Positions 54,219 through 64,000 are shown, counted from the stretch's first letter. The stretch: DNA of 64,000 nt from Pseudoduganella aquatica (GCF_009857595.1 NZ_WWCU01000010.1:1-64000), one strand, 5' to 3'. Notes: a model not told the origin generated them from the sequence alone. A program made the numbers and translations.

Positions 54219-54886
54219 ACGCCGCGTCCCGCAAAGCCCTCTCCCCGCGCGCGGCGGCGCTGCCCTACTGGCTGCGCGAGTTTTCGCTGATCCGCGCGCA
54301 GGTGCTCGCTTTCGTGCTCACGGCAGCGCTTGCGGCGGCGGCCGTGACCGCCAGCCGCTGGTACTTCCACCAGGCGCGCGACTACCAGGCCTGGGCGCAG
54401 CAGAAGCGCAACGGCGCACGCGACCGGCTGTTCAACGCAGAGACCGAAAAGCGCGAAATCCGCCTGTACCAGCCGCAGTACGCGGCCCTGCGCGAGCGCG
54501 GGCTGATCGGCAAGGAGAACCGGCTCGACTGGGTGGACGCCATCCGCCAGGTGCAGGAACAGCGCAAGCTGCTGCCCATCAGCTACGAGCTGGCGCCGCA
54601 ACAGCCGGTGCGCCTGGATCCGGCCACGCCGCTGGGCGGCTACCGCCTGCACGGCAGCCGCATGAATTTGCATATGGACCTGCTGCACGAAGGCGACCTC
54701 TTCGTGCTGCTGGACGACCTGCGCCAGCGCAGCTTCTACAGCGCGCAGGAATGCAGCATCAAGCGCGCCGCCACCGGCCTGCCGACGCCGCTCGCGCCCA
54801 CGCTCACGGCCGACTGCACCCTTAACTGGCTCACGCTGACGCCCGCGCCGGCCCCGCAAATCGCCCAGCAATGGAGGCCGCAATGA
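54215..54886 (+). CDS. PilO/GspM-like protein of the second system
   Basis: 223 residues. One membrane helix near residues 25-50 (LIRAQVLAFVLTAALAAAAVTASRWYF), a coiled-coil stretch (QKRNGARDRLFNAETEKREIRLYQPQY) and a periplasmic domain (GSRMNLHMDLLHEGDLFVLLDDLRQRSFYSAQECSIKR). Position and topology match MshJ/PilO. ATGA overlaps at both ends. Confidence 0.75.
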   Translation: MNAASRKALSPRAAALPYWLREFSLIRAQVLAFVLTAALAAAAVTASRWYFHQARDYQAWAQQKRNGARDRLFNAETEKREIRLYQPQYAALRERGLIGKENRLDWVDAIRQVQEQRKLLPISYELAPQQPVRLDPATPLGGYRLHGSRMNLHMDLLHEGDLFVLLDDLRQRSFYSAQECSIKRAATGLPTPLAPTLTADCTLNWLTLTPAPAPQIAQQWRPQ

Positions 54887-55383
54887 GCCACCTTGCAGCG
54901 ATCCGCGCAAGCTGCGCCGCCATCGCGGCCTGCCCGGCGGCGGGCCGGGCGCACGTCGCAACAGCGCTCCTGTCCATGTTCGCCGCAGCGCCGCTCTGGG
55001 CCATGCCGCCCGAGACGCAGGCCCAAACGCAGGCGCCGGCCGCCCAGGTCCGCCACCTGGGACGCCTGTTCTCCACGCCCCAGCAGCGCGCGCAGCTGGA
55101 CGCCCAGCGCGACGGCAACGCCGTGGAAAACCAGGCCAGCGCCGACGGCGCCGCCATGCCGGCCGCAACGCCGCCCGCGCCGCTGCAACTGAACGGCGTG
55201 GTCCAGCGCAAGGGCGGCCGGGCCACGGTCTGGCTCAACGACGTGCCGCTGGCCGAGCCCGGCAGCCAGGTGCTGCCGGACCGCTCGGTCTTGCTGCATC
55301 TCCCTTCCGGCAAGCGCATCACCCTGAAAGCGGGCCAAAGCTATGACGAAGCCACGGGCGCCATCACCAATGCCGGCCAATAA
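54883..55383 (+). CDS. MshK/PilP-like periplasmic protein
   Basis: 166 residues from ATG 54883, ATGA-coupled to the previous gene. A hydrophobic N-terminal segment (about residues 28-40, ending PLWA) suggests export. A low-complexity linker and a small beta domain (LQLNGVVQRKGGRATVWLNDVPLAEPGSQVLPDRSVLLHLPSGKRITLKAGQSYDEAT) resemble MshK. It is expected to link the inner-membrane complex to the secretin. Confidence 0.7.
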   Translation: MSHLAAIRASCAAIAACPAAGRAHVATALLSMFAAAPLWAMPPETQAQTQAPAAQVRHLGRLFSTPQQRAQLDAQRDGNAVENQASADGAAMPAATPPAPLQLNGVVQRKGGRATVWLNDVPLAEPGSQVLPDRSVLLHLPSGKRITLKAGQSYDEATGAITNAGQ

Positions 55384-55387
55384 GCCC

Positions 55388-56104
55388 ATGCGCCGCCAGC
55401 GCGGAGCCGTGCTCCTGATCCTGCTCGCCGTGCTCGCGCTGGCGGGCGCGTCGCTGTTGATGTCGGCCTTCAGCGGCGGCGCGGTGGACAAGCGGCGCGT
55501 CCAAAGGACGCAGATGCTGCTGGCCGACGCCACCGACGCGCTCACCGGCTTCGCCGCCGCCAACGGCCGCCTGCCGCGCCCCGCCGTCTCCGCCACGGAC
55601 GGCCGCGAGCGGCCCCAGCCCTGCGCCAGCGACGAACAATGCACCGGCTTCCTGCCCTGGGTGGCGCTCGGCGTGGCCGGCGAGGACGCGTGGGGCAAAC
55701 TGCTGCGCTACAGCGTCACGCCCGCCTTCACCAGCTACGACTACCAGCCTGCAACGGCCGCCGCCACGCGCACCGTGCAGCAGCGCGGCGCGGACGGCGA
55801 ACTGCACTACGTGGCCGGCGGCCCCGCCTGCACCGCCCAGCTGCGCTGCGCCGCGCTGGTGCTGCTCTCGCACGGCAAGCACAACTACGGCGTGTCGGCG
55901 CACGGCGTGGAGCAGGCCAACGCCAGCCCTGGCGCCGACGGCGGCGACGAAGCCGTCAACGCCACCACCAGCACGCACTTCATTACCCGCGCCGCCAGCA
56001 GCAAGCCGGACGCCCCCGGCGGCGAGTTCGACGACCAGCTGGCCTGGCTGTCCCTGCAAACCCTGTACGCCCGCATGCGCGCCGCCCGCACGCTGCCCAA
56101 CTGA
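55388..56104 (+). CDS. GspK/PilX-like minor prepilin without Glu5
   Basis: 238 residues from ATG 55388 (55370 is an alternative, overlapping the previous gene). The N-terminus MRRQRGAVLLILLAVLAL has a prepilin cleavage site after Gly6, but mature position 5 is Ile rather than Glu, as in GspK. The body is a paralogue of the next gene: GFAAANGRLPRPAVSATDG, FLPWVALG, DAWGKLLRYSVTPAF and a GGEFDDQLAWLS tail. It is a likely tip subunit. Confidence 0.78.
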   Translation: MRRQRGAVLLILLAVLALAGASLLMSAFSGGAVDKRRVQRTQMLLADATDALTGFAAANGRLPRPAVSATDGRERPQPCASDEQCTGFLPWVALGVAGEDAWGKLLRYSVTPAFTSYDYQPATAAATRTVQQRGADGELHYVAGGPACTAQLRCAALVLLSHGKHNYGVSAHGVEQANASPGADGGDEAVNATTSTHFITRAASSKPDAPGGEFDDQLAWLSLQTLYARMRAARTLPN

Positions 56105-56119
56105 AGACGCCACGCCGCC

Positions 56120-56818
56120 ATGAACAAGCAACACGGATTCAGCCTCGTCGAAATCGCCATTGTGCTGGTGATCGTCGGCCTCATGGTGGGCGGCCTGCTC
56201 ACGCCGCTCACCATGCAGCTCGAGCAGCGCAAGGCGGCCGACACCCAGCGCGCGCTGGACGAGGCGCGCGAAGCGCTGGTGGGCTTTGCGCTGCGCAACG
56301 GCTACCTGCCCTGCCCCGCCATTTCCGCCAGCGACGGCCAGGAGGACCGCAGCGGCGGCCGCTGCACCGGCGAGCGGCGCGACGGCTATCTGCCCTGGGC
56401 CACGCTGGGCCTGCCCCGGCTGGACGCCTGGAACCACTTGTACCGCTACAGCGTCACGCCCGCCTTTGCCGACAGCGCCATCCGCTTCAAGCTGGTCACC
56501 GCGCGCGACATCACCGTCTACACCCGCGACGGGCTGGGCAACCTGGCGCCCGCCACCGCGCCGGCCGACATCCCCGCCGTCATCCTCTCGCACGGCAGGA
56601 ACGGCTACGGCGCCACCAGCGACGCCGGACTGCTTGTCAGCAACGGCTCGCGCAGCAACGAAGACGAACAAAACAACGCCCACGCCGACATCAATTTCAT
56701 GGCGCGCAGCGCCAGCGACAACCACGCCCTGCCGGGCGGGGAGTTCGACGACATGGTGGCCTGGGTCTCGCCCAACATCCTGTTCAACCGCATGGTGGCG
56801 GCGCAGGTACTGCCCTAA
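56120..56818 (+). CDS. Prepilin of the second system, paralogous to the preceding gene
   Basis: 232 residues. Prepilin motif MNKQHGFSLVEIAIVLVIVGLMVGGLL, cleaved after Gly6, with Glu11. The body repeats the pattern GFALRNGYLPCPAISASDG, GYLPWATLG, DAWNHLYRYSVTPAF and GGEFDDMVAWVS. Several cysteines may form disulfides. Family function is unknown, and its pairing with the GspK-like gene suggests a complex. Confidence 0.82.
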   Translation: MNKQHGFSLVEIAIVLVIVGLMVGGLLTPLTMQLEQRKAADTQRALDEAREALVGFALRNGYLPCPAISASDGQEDRSGGRCTGERRDGYLPWATLGLPRLDAWNHLYRYSVTPAFADSAIRFKLVTARDITVYTRDGLGNLAPATAPADIPAVILSHGRNGYGATSDAGLLVSNGSRSNEDEQNNAHADINFMARSASDNHALPGGEFDDMVAWVSPNILFNRMVAAQVLP

Positions 56819-56843
56819 TCTGAACACAGCGAAAGGAACTCAC

Positions 56844-57428
56844 ATGCGCAAATCAAGCAAACCGGCCGCCCAGCGCGGCTTCACCCTGGTGGAAATCGCC
56901 ATCGTACTGGTCATCATCGGCCTGCTGCTGGGCGGCGTACTCAAAGGACAAAGTCTGATCGACAGCGCCAAGGTGAAAAACATTATCCAGCAGGTGAACT
57001 CGCTCACCTCGGCCGTGAATGCCTACCAGGACAAATTCCGCGCCCTGCCCGGCGACGATCCGCTGGCCACCGCCCATGTGCCCGGCGCCACCGGCAACGG
57101 CAATGGCGACGGCCAGATCACCGAATACCAGCTCGCGCCGCAGCACCTGGCGCTGGCCGGCTTTATCACCGGCTCGTACAACGGCAGTTCGGACTTCATG
57201 ACCAGCGCCCAGGGCGGCGCGGTCTATCTGTACAACGACGTGGTGGGCGGGCGCGGCGGCAACGGCATCCGCATCGACAACCTGCCCGACACCGTGGCCG
57301 AACAGATCGACGCCAAGCTGGACGACGGCAAGCCCAACACCGGTTCCGTGCGCGCCGCCGTCGCCCCCGGCGTGACCGCCTACACCAACACCGGCGCCAT
57401 CATCACCCGGCTGGCGATCTTCTTCTGA
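56844..57428 (+). CDS. Candidate major pilin of the second system
   Basis: 194 residues from ATG 56844, preceded by GAAAGGAACTCAC. Prepilin motif AAQRGFTLVEIAIVLVIIGLLLGGVLKGQSLI, cleaved after Gly12, with Glu17. The body has SAVNAYQDKFRALPGDDPLAT, then GNGNGDGQI, which may bind calcium as in pseudopilins. It is last in the operon. Its role as major subunit is inferred from size and the canonical N-terminus. Confidence 0.82.
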   Translation: MRKSSKPAAQRGFTLVEIAIVLVIIGLLLGGVLKGQSLIDSAKVKNIIQQVNSLTSAVNAYQDKFRALPGDDPLATAHVPGATGNGNGDGQITEYQLAPQHLALAGFITGSYNGSSDFMTSAQGGAVYLYNDVVGGRGGNGIRIDNLPDTVAEQIDAKLDDGKPNTGSVRAAVAPGVTAYTNTGAIITRLAIFF

Positions 57429-57433
57429 TCTTG

Positions 57434-57565
57434 GCGGGTTACGGTGCGTTGCACCTAACCCGCCCTACGCTCGTAGGCGCCGTGGTTCCGCATCGACGCA
57501 TTCGGTTCCGGCCTGGCGCCGTTGGGCTCGCGTAGGGCGGGTTAGCGCGAAGCGCGTAACCCGCC
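57434..57565. repeat. REP-like pair in inverted arrangement
   Basis: Unit A (57434-57465) GGCGGGTTACGG...CTAACCCGCC plus CTACG, and unit B (57536-57565) GGCGGGTTAGC...GTAACCCGCC in the reverse sense, separated by 70 bases. It lies between the end of the second pilus operon and the kinase gene. Same family as at 209, 22741 and 24114. Confidence 0.85.
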
Positions 57566-57635
57566 AACACAAAAAAGTACGCGCGTTCGTTTTTATGCGA
57601 TAGAATAAATAAACTATCCCAACGCAGGAGACGCG

Positions 57636-58715
57636 ATGTTTGAGGAATTCATGGGCACCAAAGCAGTGTCCGAACGCCACCAGTTCGACGTGGCGGCGCT
57701 GGACGCGTATCTGCGCCAGCACGTCGAAGGCTACCCGGAAGGCGAGCTGGCGGTGGTGCAGTTCAAGGGCGGCCAGTCCAACCCCACTTTCAAGCTGAGC
57801 AAGGGAGACCAGCCGCATTGTCAACACTACGTCCTTCGCACCAAGCCGGCCCCGGCCGCCAAGCTGCTGGCCTCGGCCCACGCCATCGACCGCGAATACC
57901 GCGTGATGGACGCGCTCAACAAGGCCGGCTTCCCCGCCGCCCGCCAGTACACCCTGTGCACCGACGAATCCGTGATCGGCCGCGCCTTCTACGTGATGGA
58001 GTTCGTCGACGGCCGCGTGCTGTGGGACCAGGCCCTGCCCGGCATGACGCCGGCCGAACGCAGCGCCATCTACGACGAGCAGAACCGCGTCATCGCCCAG
58101 CTGCACAGCATAGACTACACCGCCATCGGCCTGGGCGACTACGGCAAACCCGGCAACTACTTCCAGCGCCAGATCGAGCGCTGGAGCAAGCAGTACGTGG
58201 CTTCGCAGACCGAGCCGATCGAAGCCATGGACCAGCTTATCGCCTGGCTGCCCAACAACATCCCGCCCGGCGACGACACCGCCATCGTGCACGGCGACTA
58301 CCGCCTGGACAATATGATTTTCCACCCCACCGAGCCGCGCATCCTGGCGGTGCTGGACTGGGAACTGTCCACGCTGGGCCACCCCTTCGCCGACTTCTCC
58401 TACCACGCCATGGGCTGGAATATCGAGCCGGGCCAGTTCCGCGGCATCGCCGGGCTGGACCTGAAAGCGCTGGGCATCCCCTCGCAGCAGGAATACATCG
58501 CCAAATACGCCGAGCGCACCGGCAAGACCATACGCCTGGAAGACTTCAACTTCTACCTGGCCTTCAATATGTTCCGCCTGGCGAGCATCATGCAAGGCAT
58601 TATGAAACGCTATGTGGACGGCACCGCCGCCAGCGCGCAGGCGCTGGAATCGGGCAAGATGGCGCGCCCCATGGCGGAGCTGGCCTGGGCCTACGCGTCC
58701 GGCAAACAAATCTAA
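57636..58715 (+). CDS. ACAD11-type phosphotransferase (APH fold)
   Basis: 359 residues preceded by CAGGAGACGCG. APH/kinase fold with catalytic loop VHGDYRLDNMIFHP and metal motif AVLDWELSTLGHP. It resembles the kinase domain of ACAD10/ACAD11 and LvaA, which phosphorylate 4-hydroxyacyl-CoA. The downstream acyl-CoA dehydrogenase begins 12 bases later with an identical Shine-Dalgarno, so they form a two-gene module. Role in 4-hydroxy acid use is an inference. Confidence 0.85.
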   Translation: MFEEFMGTKAVSERHQFDVAALDAYLRQHVEGYPEGELAVVQFKGGQSNPTFKLSKGDQPHCQHYVLRTKPAPAAKLLASAHAIDREYRVMDALNKAGFPAARQYTLCTDESVIGRAFYVMEFVDGRVLWDQALPGMTPAERSAIYDEQNRVIAQLHSIDYTAIGLGDYGKPGNYFQRQIERWSKQYVASQTEPIEAMDQLIAWLPNNIPPGDDTAIVHGDYRLDNMIFHPTEPRILAVLDWELSTLGHPFADFSYHAMGWNIEPGQFRGIAGLDLKALGIPSQQEYIAKYAERTGKTIRLEDFNFYLAFNMFRLASIMQGIMKRYVDGTAASAQALESGKMARPMAELAWAYASGKQI

Positions 58716-58727
58716 CAGGAGACGGGC

Positions 58728-59987
58728 ATGGAATTCGAGTACTCGGCACGCTGCAAAGAACTGCAAGCCAAACTGCTGGCCTTCATGGACCAGCATATCT
58801 ACCCGAACGAGAAGGTGTTCTACCAGGAAGTGGAGCGCAACGGCCGCGAAAAGGGCAACCGCTGGATACCCACCGAGATCATCGAGAAGCTCAAGCCGCT
58901 GGCGCGCGAACAGGGCCTGTGGAATCTGTTCCTGCCCAAGTCCACGCGCGCGCCGGAAGGCCTGTCCAATCTGGACTACGCGCCGCTGTGCGAAATCATG
59001 GGCCGCGTGCCCTGGGCGCCGGAGGTGTTCAACTGCGCCGCGCCGGACACCGGCAATATGGAAACGCTGGAACGCTACGCCAGCGAGCAGCACAAGCAGC
59101 AATGGCTGGAGCCCCTGCTGCGCGGCGAGATCCGCTCGGCCTTCGCCATGACCGAACCGGCCGTGGCCTCGTCGGACGCGACCAATATCGAGACCCGTAT
59201 CGAGCGCAACGGCGACGAGTACGTGATCAACGGCCGCAAGTGGTGGATTTCGGGCGCGGGCGACCCGCGCTGCAAGATCTACATCACCATGGGCAAGACC
59301 GATTTCAGCGCCGCCCGCCACCAGCAGCAGTCCATGATACTGGTGCCGGCCGATACCCCCGGCCTGACCGTGGTGCGTCCGCTGCCGGTGTTCGGCTACG
59401 ACGACGCGCCGCACGGCCACTGCGAGCTGGTGTTCGAGAACGTGCGCGTGCCGGCCGCCAACATCCTGCTGGGTGAAGGACGCGGCTTTGAAATCGCCCA
59501 GGGCCGCCTGGGGCCGGGCCGCATCCACCACTGCATGCGCGCCATCGGCGTGGCCGAGCGCGCGCTGGAGCTGATGTGCCAGCGCCTGCACAGCCGCGTG
59601 GCCTTCGGCAAGCGCATTTCCGAACAGGGCGTGTGGCGCGAACGCATAGCCGAGGCGCGCATCCAGATCGACACGGCCCGCCTGCTGACCCTCAAGGCGG
59701 CCTATATGATGGACACCGTGGGCAACAAGGGCGCGCAGGCCGAGATCGCCATGATCAAGGTACTGGCGCCCAACGTGGCCCAGCAGGTGCTGGACTGGGC
59801 CATCCAGGCGCACGGCGCGGCCGGGGTGTCGGACGAATTCCCGCTGGCCTACCAGTGGGCCGGCAACCGCACGCTGCGCCTGGCCGACGGCCCGGACGAG
59901 GTGCACCGCAACGCCATCGCCAAGCTGGAGCTGGCCAAGCACCTGCCGCTGAAGGAAGACCTCGGCCTGCCCGTCACGCGCAGCTGA
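58728..59987 (+). CDS. Acyl-CoA dehydrogenase, ACAD11-like
   Basis: 419 residues, FAD-dependent. Signatures: [19 protein letters not shown] in the middle, [16 protein letters not shown], and the C-terminal helical domain with [23 protein letters not shown] and [15 protein letters not shown]. The context with the kinase suggests a role with phosphorylated 4-hydroxyacyl-CoA. It could alternatively act in ordinary beta-oxidation. Confidence 0.9.
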   Translation: MEFEYSARCKELQAKLLAFMDQHIYPNEKVFYQEVERNGREKGNRWIPTEIIEKLKPLAREQGLWNLFLPKSTRAPEGLSNLDYAPLCEIMGRVPWAPEVFNCAAPDTGNMETLERYASEQHKQQWLEPLLRGEIRSAFAMTEPAVASSDATNIETRIERNGDEYVINGRKWWISGAGDPRCKIYITMGKTDFSAARHQQQSMILVPADTPGLTVVRPLPVFGYDDAPHGHCELVFENVRVPAANILLGEGRGFEIAQGRLGPGRIHHCMRAIGVAERALELMCQRLHSRVAFGKRISEQGVWRERIAEARIQIDTARLLTLKAAYMMDTVGNKGAQAEIAMIKVLAPNVAQQVLDWAIQAHGAAGVSDEFPLAYQWAGNRTLRLADGPDEVHRNAIAKLELAKHLPLKEDLGLPVTRS

Positions 59988-60120
59988 GCACCCTCCCTGC
60001 CCCTGCGACATTGTTTCAGCAGTGTTGCATCGGGGCCGGCGGGCGTGACAATTTTTCTTGGTCGCCGCGCGGCGCTCGGCTATCATCAGAGCGCTATCCA
60101 CGCACTCCGGGGGCGATGCG

Positions 60121-63100
60121 GTGCTAAACACTACGGCCAGGCTGCCATCGATACGCTTGCAGATCGCGCTGCTGGTCCTGGCCTGCGCGCTGCCCTCCGT
60201 CATCGGCCTGGGCGTGCTGGTCCAGCACTTCTATCACCGCCAGCAGCTGCAGATCCAGCACGACACCCTCATTACCGCGCGCACCCTGGCCGGCGCCATC
60301 GGCCATGATATCGACGCTGCCGAAGGCGCGCTCCTGGCGCTGGCCGGCGCGCCCGGACTGGACAACATCGGCGACAGCATGGAAGGCGCCGGCGAGGCCG
60401 CCTTCGCGGCGCAAGCCGGGCGCCTGCTGCGGCCCGGCTTGCCGGTCCATCGCATCCTGCTCAGCGACGCGGGCGGACGCCAGCTGCTGAACGCAGGGCC
60501 GGCCGGCGCCGCCATCCCCCAGCAGGACAACCTCAAGCGCCTGGCCACCGTATTCGAACAAGGCAAGCCGGCACTGTCCGTGCTCCCCCAGCCCGGCCAG
60601 CCCCACCAGCCGGAAGTGGCCGTGGACGTGCCGGTGCTGCGCAACGGCAAAGCCGTCTACGCGCTGACCGCCGTGCTGCTGCCCCAGCGCCTGGACGCGG
60701 CCGCCGCCGCGCAGCACCTCTCGCCCCAGCTGCTGATGGCGCTGATCGGCGCGGACGGCATCGTGGTGGACCGCAACAAGAACCGCGAGCGCTACGTGGG
60801 CACGCCCATGTCGGAAACCAACCGTGCTCTGCTGCTGGCCAACGGCGAGGCCGCGCTGCGCACCGACTCGCGCGACGGCTTCCCCGTCTTCGCCGCCCTG
60901 TGCCTGCTGCCGGGACGGACCTGGGCCGTGGGCGTGGGCATGCCGGAGCAGGAAGCCATACTGAATGCCGAACTGCCGTCGGTGCCGCTGGTGTCCGGCG
61001 CGGTGTCCATGCTGCTGCTGGTGGGCATCGTGCTGGCCTGGCTGATGGGCGGCCAGATCAGCCGCTCCATCGTCGGCCTGACCCGGCCCGCGCGCTCGCT
61101 GGCCAGCGGCGAAGCCATGCAGCTGCCTGTGATGACTTTCCGCGAAGCCGATGAAGTGGCCCAGGCCCTGGCCCAGGTGGAAGTGGACGTGCACCGCCAC
61201 CGGCACGAGCTGGAGGCCCTGGTGGCCGAACGCACCGCCGAACTGGAGGCGTCCAAGGCGCTGCTGGAGAACGTGTACGCCAGCGCGCCGGTCGGCCTCA
61301 GCTATGTGGACCTGGACCTGCGCATCGTCATGATCAACGACTACCTGGCCTCGGTGAACGGCAGGCCGGTGGCCGAGCACATCGGCCTGCATTTCGGCGA
61401 CGTGATTCCCGACGAGCAGGTGAGGAACGACGTGGAGCGCGACTACCGCAGGGTGATCGCCACCGGCGTAGCCATCTCCGGCATCGAAATGAGCGGCAGC
61501 GCGCCGGGCCGACCGGACCAGGCCTGCCACTGGCTGTCCGGCTACTTCCCGGTGCGCGACGCCACCGGCCGCATGATAGGCATTACCGGGCTGCTGGTCG
61601 ACATCTCGCCGCAGAAGCGCATCGAGCGCGAGCTGCGCCAGTCCAAGCAACTGTTCAAGTCGGCGGTCGAATACATGCCCGCCATGCTGTTCCTGAAAAG
61701 CGCGTCCGACCTGCGCTTTGAAATGCTGAACCGCCAGGGCGAACTGACGCTGGGCCGTCCGCGTACCCATGTGCTGGGCAAGAACGATTTCGATTTCTTC
61801 CCCCGCGAGCAGGCCGAAGCCTTTGCCGCAGCCGACCGCGCCGTGCTGGCCAGCGAGGATGTGGTGGAAATCGCCGAGGAGGAGCTGACCGCGTCCGACG
61901 GCACCGTGCACGTGCTCAACACCCGCAAGGTAGTCTTGCGCGACGACGACGGCGTGCCCACCCATTTGCTGGGCATGTCCATCGACATCACCGAACGCAA
62001 GCGCGCCGACGAGGTACTGCGCGCCACCTCGCTCAGCCTGGCGCGCAGCAACGCCTTTATCCGCACCGTGACCGACCACGTGCCAGGCATGGTCTCCTAC
62101 TGGGACGAGCAGCTGCGCTGCCGCTTCGCCAACCGCGCGTTTATCGAGGCCGCCGGCAGCGACGTGGACACCGTGCTGGGCGCCACCATACCCGAGATCA
62201 TGGGCGGCGATATGTACCGGCGCAACCGCCAGCGCATCGAGGCGGTGCTGGCCGGCCATCCGCAAAGCTTCTACCAGGACCGCCCGGACCGCAACGGCGA
62301 ATCGCGCTTTGTATGGGCCAACTATATTCCCGACCTGAACGAAGACGGCAGCACGCGCGGCTTCTTCAGCATGGTGTCGGACGTGACGGAGCTCAAGCGC
62401 ACCGAGCTGCGCCTGCACGACCTGAACGAGCAGCTGGTGCGCGCGCGCGACCGCGCCGAGGCGGCCAGCCGCGCGAAAAGCGCTTTCGTTGCCAATATGA
62501 GCCACGAGATCCGCACGCCGATGAACGCCATCATCGGCCTGGCGCGGCTGCTGGAGGAGGCGCCGCTGGCGCGCCGCGAGCGCAGCTACGTGGGCAAGAT
62601 CCAGCTCGCCACCCACTCGCTGCTGGCGGTGGTGAACGACGTGCTGGACTTCTCCAAGATCGAGGCCGGCCAGCTCAAGCTCGATCACAGCCCCTTCAAT
62701 CTCGACCACATCCTCACCAGCATCGGCGTGCTGATCGGGCAGACCGCCTGGAACAAGGGCGTGGAGCCCATCTTCTGCATAGCGCCCGAGGTGCCGCTGG
62801 AGCTGCTGGGCGACGCCATGCGCCTGCAGCAGGTGCTGCTCAACCTGTGCAGCAACGCCGTCAAGTTCACCGAGCAGGGCGAAGTGGTGCTGGCCGTGCG
62901 CCAGCTCTCGTGCACCGCCACCTCGGCCACGCTGGAATTCGCCGTGCGCGACACCGGCATCGGCATCAGCCCGGCGCAGCAGGCCCATTTGTTCGAGGCC
63001 TTCTCGCAGGGCGACAACAGCACCAGCCGCCAATACGGCGGCACCGGGCTGGGCCTGGCGATCTGCCGCCGCCTGGCCGACCTGATGGGCAGCGCCATCA

Positions 63101-64000
63101 GCGTGCACAGCGAACTGGGCAAGGGCTCCACCTTCCGCTTCGCCTGCACGCTGGAGCGCGCCGTGCACGGCCTGCCGGCGCCGCGCACGCTGGCGCCGAC
63201 GCTGGAGGGACTGAGCCTGCTTATCGTGGACGACAACGCCACCGTGCGCGACATGCTGGCGCGCCAGTGCGAGGCGCTGGGCTGGCGCGTGTGGAGCGCA
63301 GACAGCGGCCAGGCCGGCCTGGCCATGCTGCGCAAGCTGGCGCGCGCCGGCGGCCCGCCTCAGCTCGATTTGCTGCTGCTGGACGCCGGCCTGCCCGACC
63401 TGGACGGCATCTCGCTCTTGACCCAGGCGCATACCGACGATACCCTGCTGCTGCCGCCCACCATCATGATGGCGCCCGACCATTACACCGAGGAGTTAAT
63501 CCCCATCGCCGATAGCCTCCACATCGCCACCGTGCTGGCCAAGCCCACCACGCCGGCCCGCCTGCTGTCGGCCATTACCGCCGTGCGCACCGGCTCGGTG
63601 CAGCCGTCCGCGCTGCCGGCCCACACGCCGCTGTCCGGCCGCCTGGCCGGCATGCGCGTGCTGCTGGTGGAAGACAATGAAATCAACCAGGAGATGGCGC
63701 AGTACATCCTGCTGCACGCCGGCGCCCGGGTCGATATCGCCGGCAACGGCCGCGTGGCGGTCGAGCTGCTGACCGAGGACCGCAAGCGCTACGACGCGGT
63801 GCTGATGGACCTGCAGATGCCGGTCATGAACGGCTACGAAGCCACCGCCGCGCTGCGCGCCATGGGGCTGGCCGACCTGCCCATCATCGCCATGACCGCC
63901 AACGCGCTGGACGAGGACCGCCAACTTGCCATCGAGGCCGGCGTGAACGCCCACGTGCCCAAGCCGATCGACGTGGACGAGCTGCTGGCCACGCTGCTGC
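60121..64000 (+). CDS. Hybrid sensor histidine kinase, partial at 3' end
   Basis: At least 1293 residues from GTG 60121 (GGGGGCG upstream), running off the window. Two membrane helices (about residues 13-35 and 286-309) bracket a Cache-like sensor region. A HAMP-like segment, three PAS-like domains, the H-box [11 protein letters not shown] (His795), the ATPase with GTGLGLAI, then two receiver domains follow. REC1 has Asp1038 and phospho-acceptor Asp1088, but its beta4 reads MMAPDH with no Thr/Ser; REC2 has Asp1185, Asp1230 and MTAN. No HPt domain is in the window. Ligand unknown. Confidence 0.92.
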   Translation, partial: MLNTTARLPSIRLQIALLVLACALPSVIGLGVLVQHFYHRQQLQIQHDTLITARTLAGAIGHDIDAAEGALLALAGAPGLDNIGDSMEGAGEAAFAAQAGRLLRPGLPVHRILLSDAGGRQLLNAGPAGAAIPQQDNLKRLATVFEQGKPALSVLPQPGQPHQPEVAVDVPVLRNGKAVYALTAVLLPQRLDAAAAAQHLSPQLLMALIGADGIVVDRNKNRERYVGTPMSETNRALLLANGEAALRTDSRDGFPVFAALCLLPGRTWAVGVGMPEQEAILNAELPSVPLVSGAVSMLLLVGIVLAWLMGGQISRSIVGLTRPARSLASGEAMQLPVMTFREADEVAQALAQVEVDVHRHRHELEALVAERTAELEASKALLENVYASAPVGLSYVDLDLRIVMINDYLASVNGRPVAEHIGLHFGDVIPDEQVRNDVERDYRRVIATGVAISGIEMSGSAPGRPDQACHWLSGYFPVRDATGRMIGITGLLVDISPQKRIERELRQSKQLFKSAVEYMPAMLFLKSASDLRFEMLNRQGELTLGRPRTHVLGKNDFDFFPREQAEAFAAADRAVLASEDVVEIAEEELTASDGTVHVLNTRKVVLRDDDGVPTHLLGMSIDITERKRADEVLRATSLSLARSNAFIRTVTDHVPGMVSYWDEQLRCRFANRAFIEAAGSDVDTVLGATIPEIMGGDMYRRNRQRIEAVLAGHPQSFYQDRPDRNGESRFVWANYIPDLNEDGSTRGFFSMVSDVTELKRTELRLHDLNEQLVRARDRAEAASRAKSAFVANMSHEIRTPMNAIIGLARLLEEAPLARRERSYVGKIQLATHSLLAVVNDVLDFSKIEAGQLKLDHSPFNLDHILTSIGVLIGQTAWNKGVEPIFCIAPEVPLELLGDAMRLQQVLLNLCSNAVKFTEQGEVVLAVRQLSCTATSATLEFAVRDTGIGISPAQQAHLFEAFSQGDNSTSRQYGGTGLGLAICRRLADLMGSAISVHSELGKGSTFRFACTLERAVHGLPAPRTLAPTLEGLSLLIVDDNATVRDMLARQCEALGWRVWSADSGQAGLAMLRKLARAGGPPQLDLLLLDAGLPDLDGISLLTQAHTDDTLLLPPTIMMAPDHYTEELIPIADSLHIATVLAKPTTPARLLSAITAVRTGSVQPSALPAHTPLSGRLAGMRVLLVEDNEINQEMAQYILLHAGARVDIAGNGRVAVELLTEDRKRYDAVLMDLQMPVMNGYEATAALRAMGLADLPIIAMTANALDEDRQLAIEAGVNAHVPKPIDVDELLATLL

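Noticed and set aside
60124..63483. 1119-residue open frame on the minus strand
   Set aside because: It is antisense to the histidine kinase, whose H-box, ATPase and receiver motifs are clear on the plus strand. The frame is a high-GC shadow.
1..64000. tRNA, rRNA, CRISPR arrays, insertion sequences
   Set aside because: No cloverleaf with a GTTCRA loop, no regularly spaced repeats and no transposase reading frame were seen by eye.

Overview
The window looks like chromosomal DNA from a high-GC betaproteobacterium of the Oxalobacteraceae (Massilia/Duganella/Janthinobacterium group). This is inferred from protein family content: class I PHA synthase and PhaR, BamD, PgeF and RluD, a TIGR01782-style TonB receptor, and an MSHA pilus locus. 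No rRNA gene is present to settle it.

1-14.7 kb: mfd and serB, then an accessory stretch with two STY0301-like secreted proteins, a TonB-dependent receptor under a LacI-type operator, a small membrane protein plus DUF2252 pair, a TonB/Sel1 protein, and a metC-APH(3')-like kinase-GNAT operon. 14.7-26.5 kb: rimO, an orphan flagellin, phaR and phaC, a small membrane protein, rluD-pgeF divergent from bamD, yaaA, a PIN protein, a class I aminotransferase and a degenerate HD-GYP protein.

26.5-42.9 kb: a complete MSHA-type type IV pilus locus on the minus strand, in transcription order mshE-G-F(B)-A-C-D-O-P-Q, a gap with a promoter-like sequence, then mshI-I2-J-K-L-M-N. Nearly every junction is an ATGA or TGATG overlap. 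43.0-57.4 kb: a second, divergent pilus or secretion-like system on the plus strand. It comprises an ExeA/MshM-like protein with damaged Walker motifs and a SPOR-like tail, a Cache protein and a solute-binding protein, then an operon of MshL-like secretin, TPR protein, GspE-type ATPase, GspF-type platform protein, a large bitopic protein, PilO-like and MshK-like proteins, a GspK-like prepilin lacking Glu5, and two prepilins. This cluster is the best candidate for an under-described system. Neither cluster encodes a prepilin peptidase, so both probably share one encoded elsewhere.

57.4-64 kb: an ACAD11-like module (kinase-fold protein plus acyl-CoA dehydrogenase), then a large hybrid histidine kinase that runs off the window. 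Inverted REP-like units (GGCGGGTTA...TAACCCGCC) occur at four intergenic loci, and a 28-bp-arm perfect palindrome lies between the flagellin gene and phaR. I saw no tRNA, rRNA, CRISPR array or insertion sequence.
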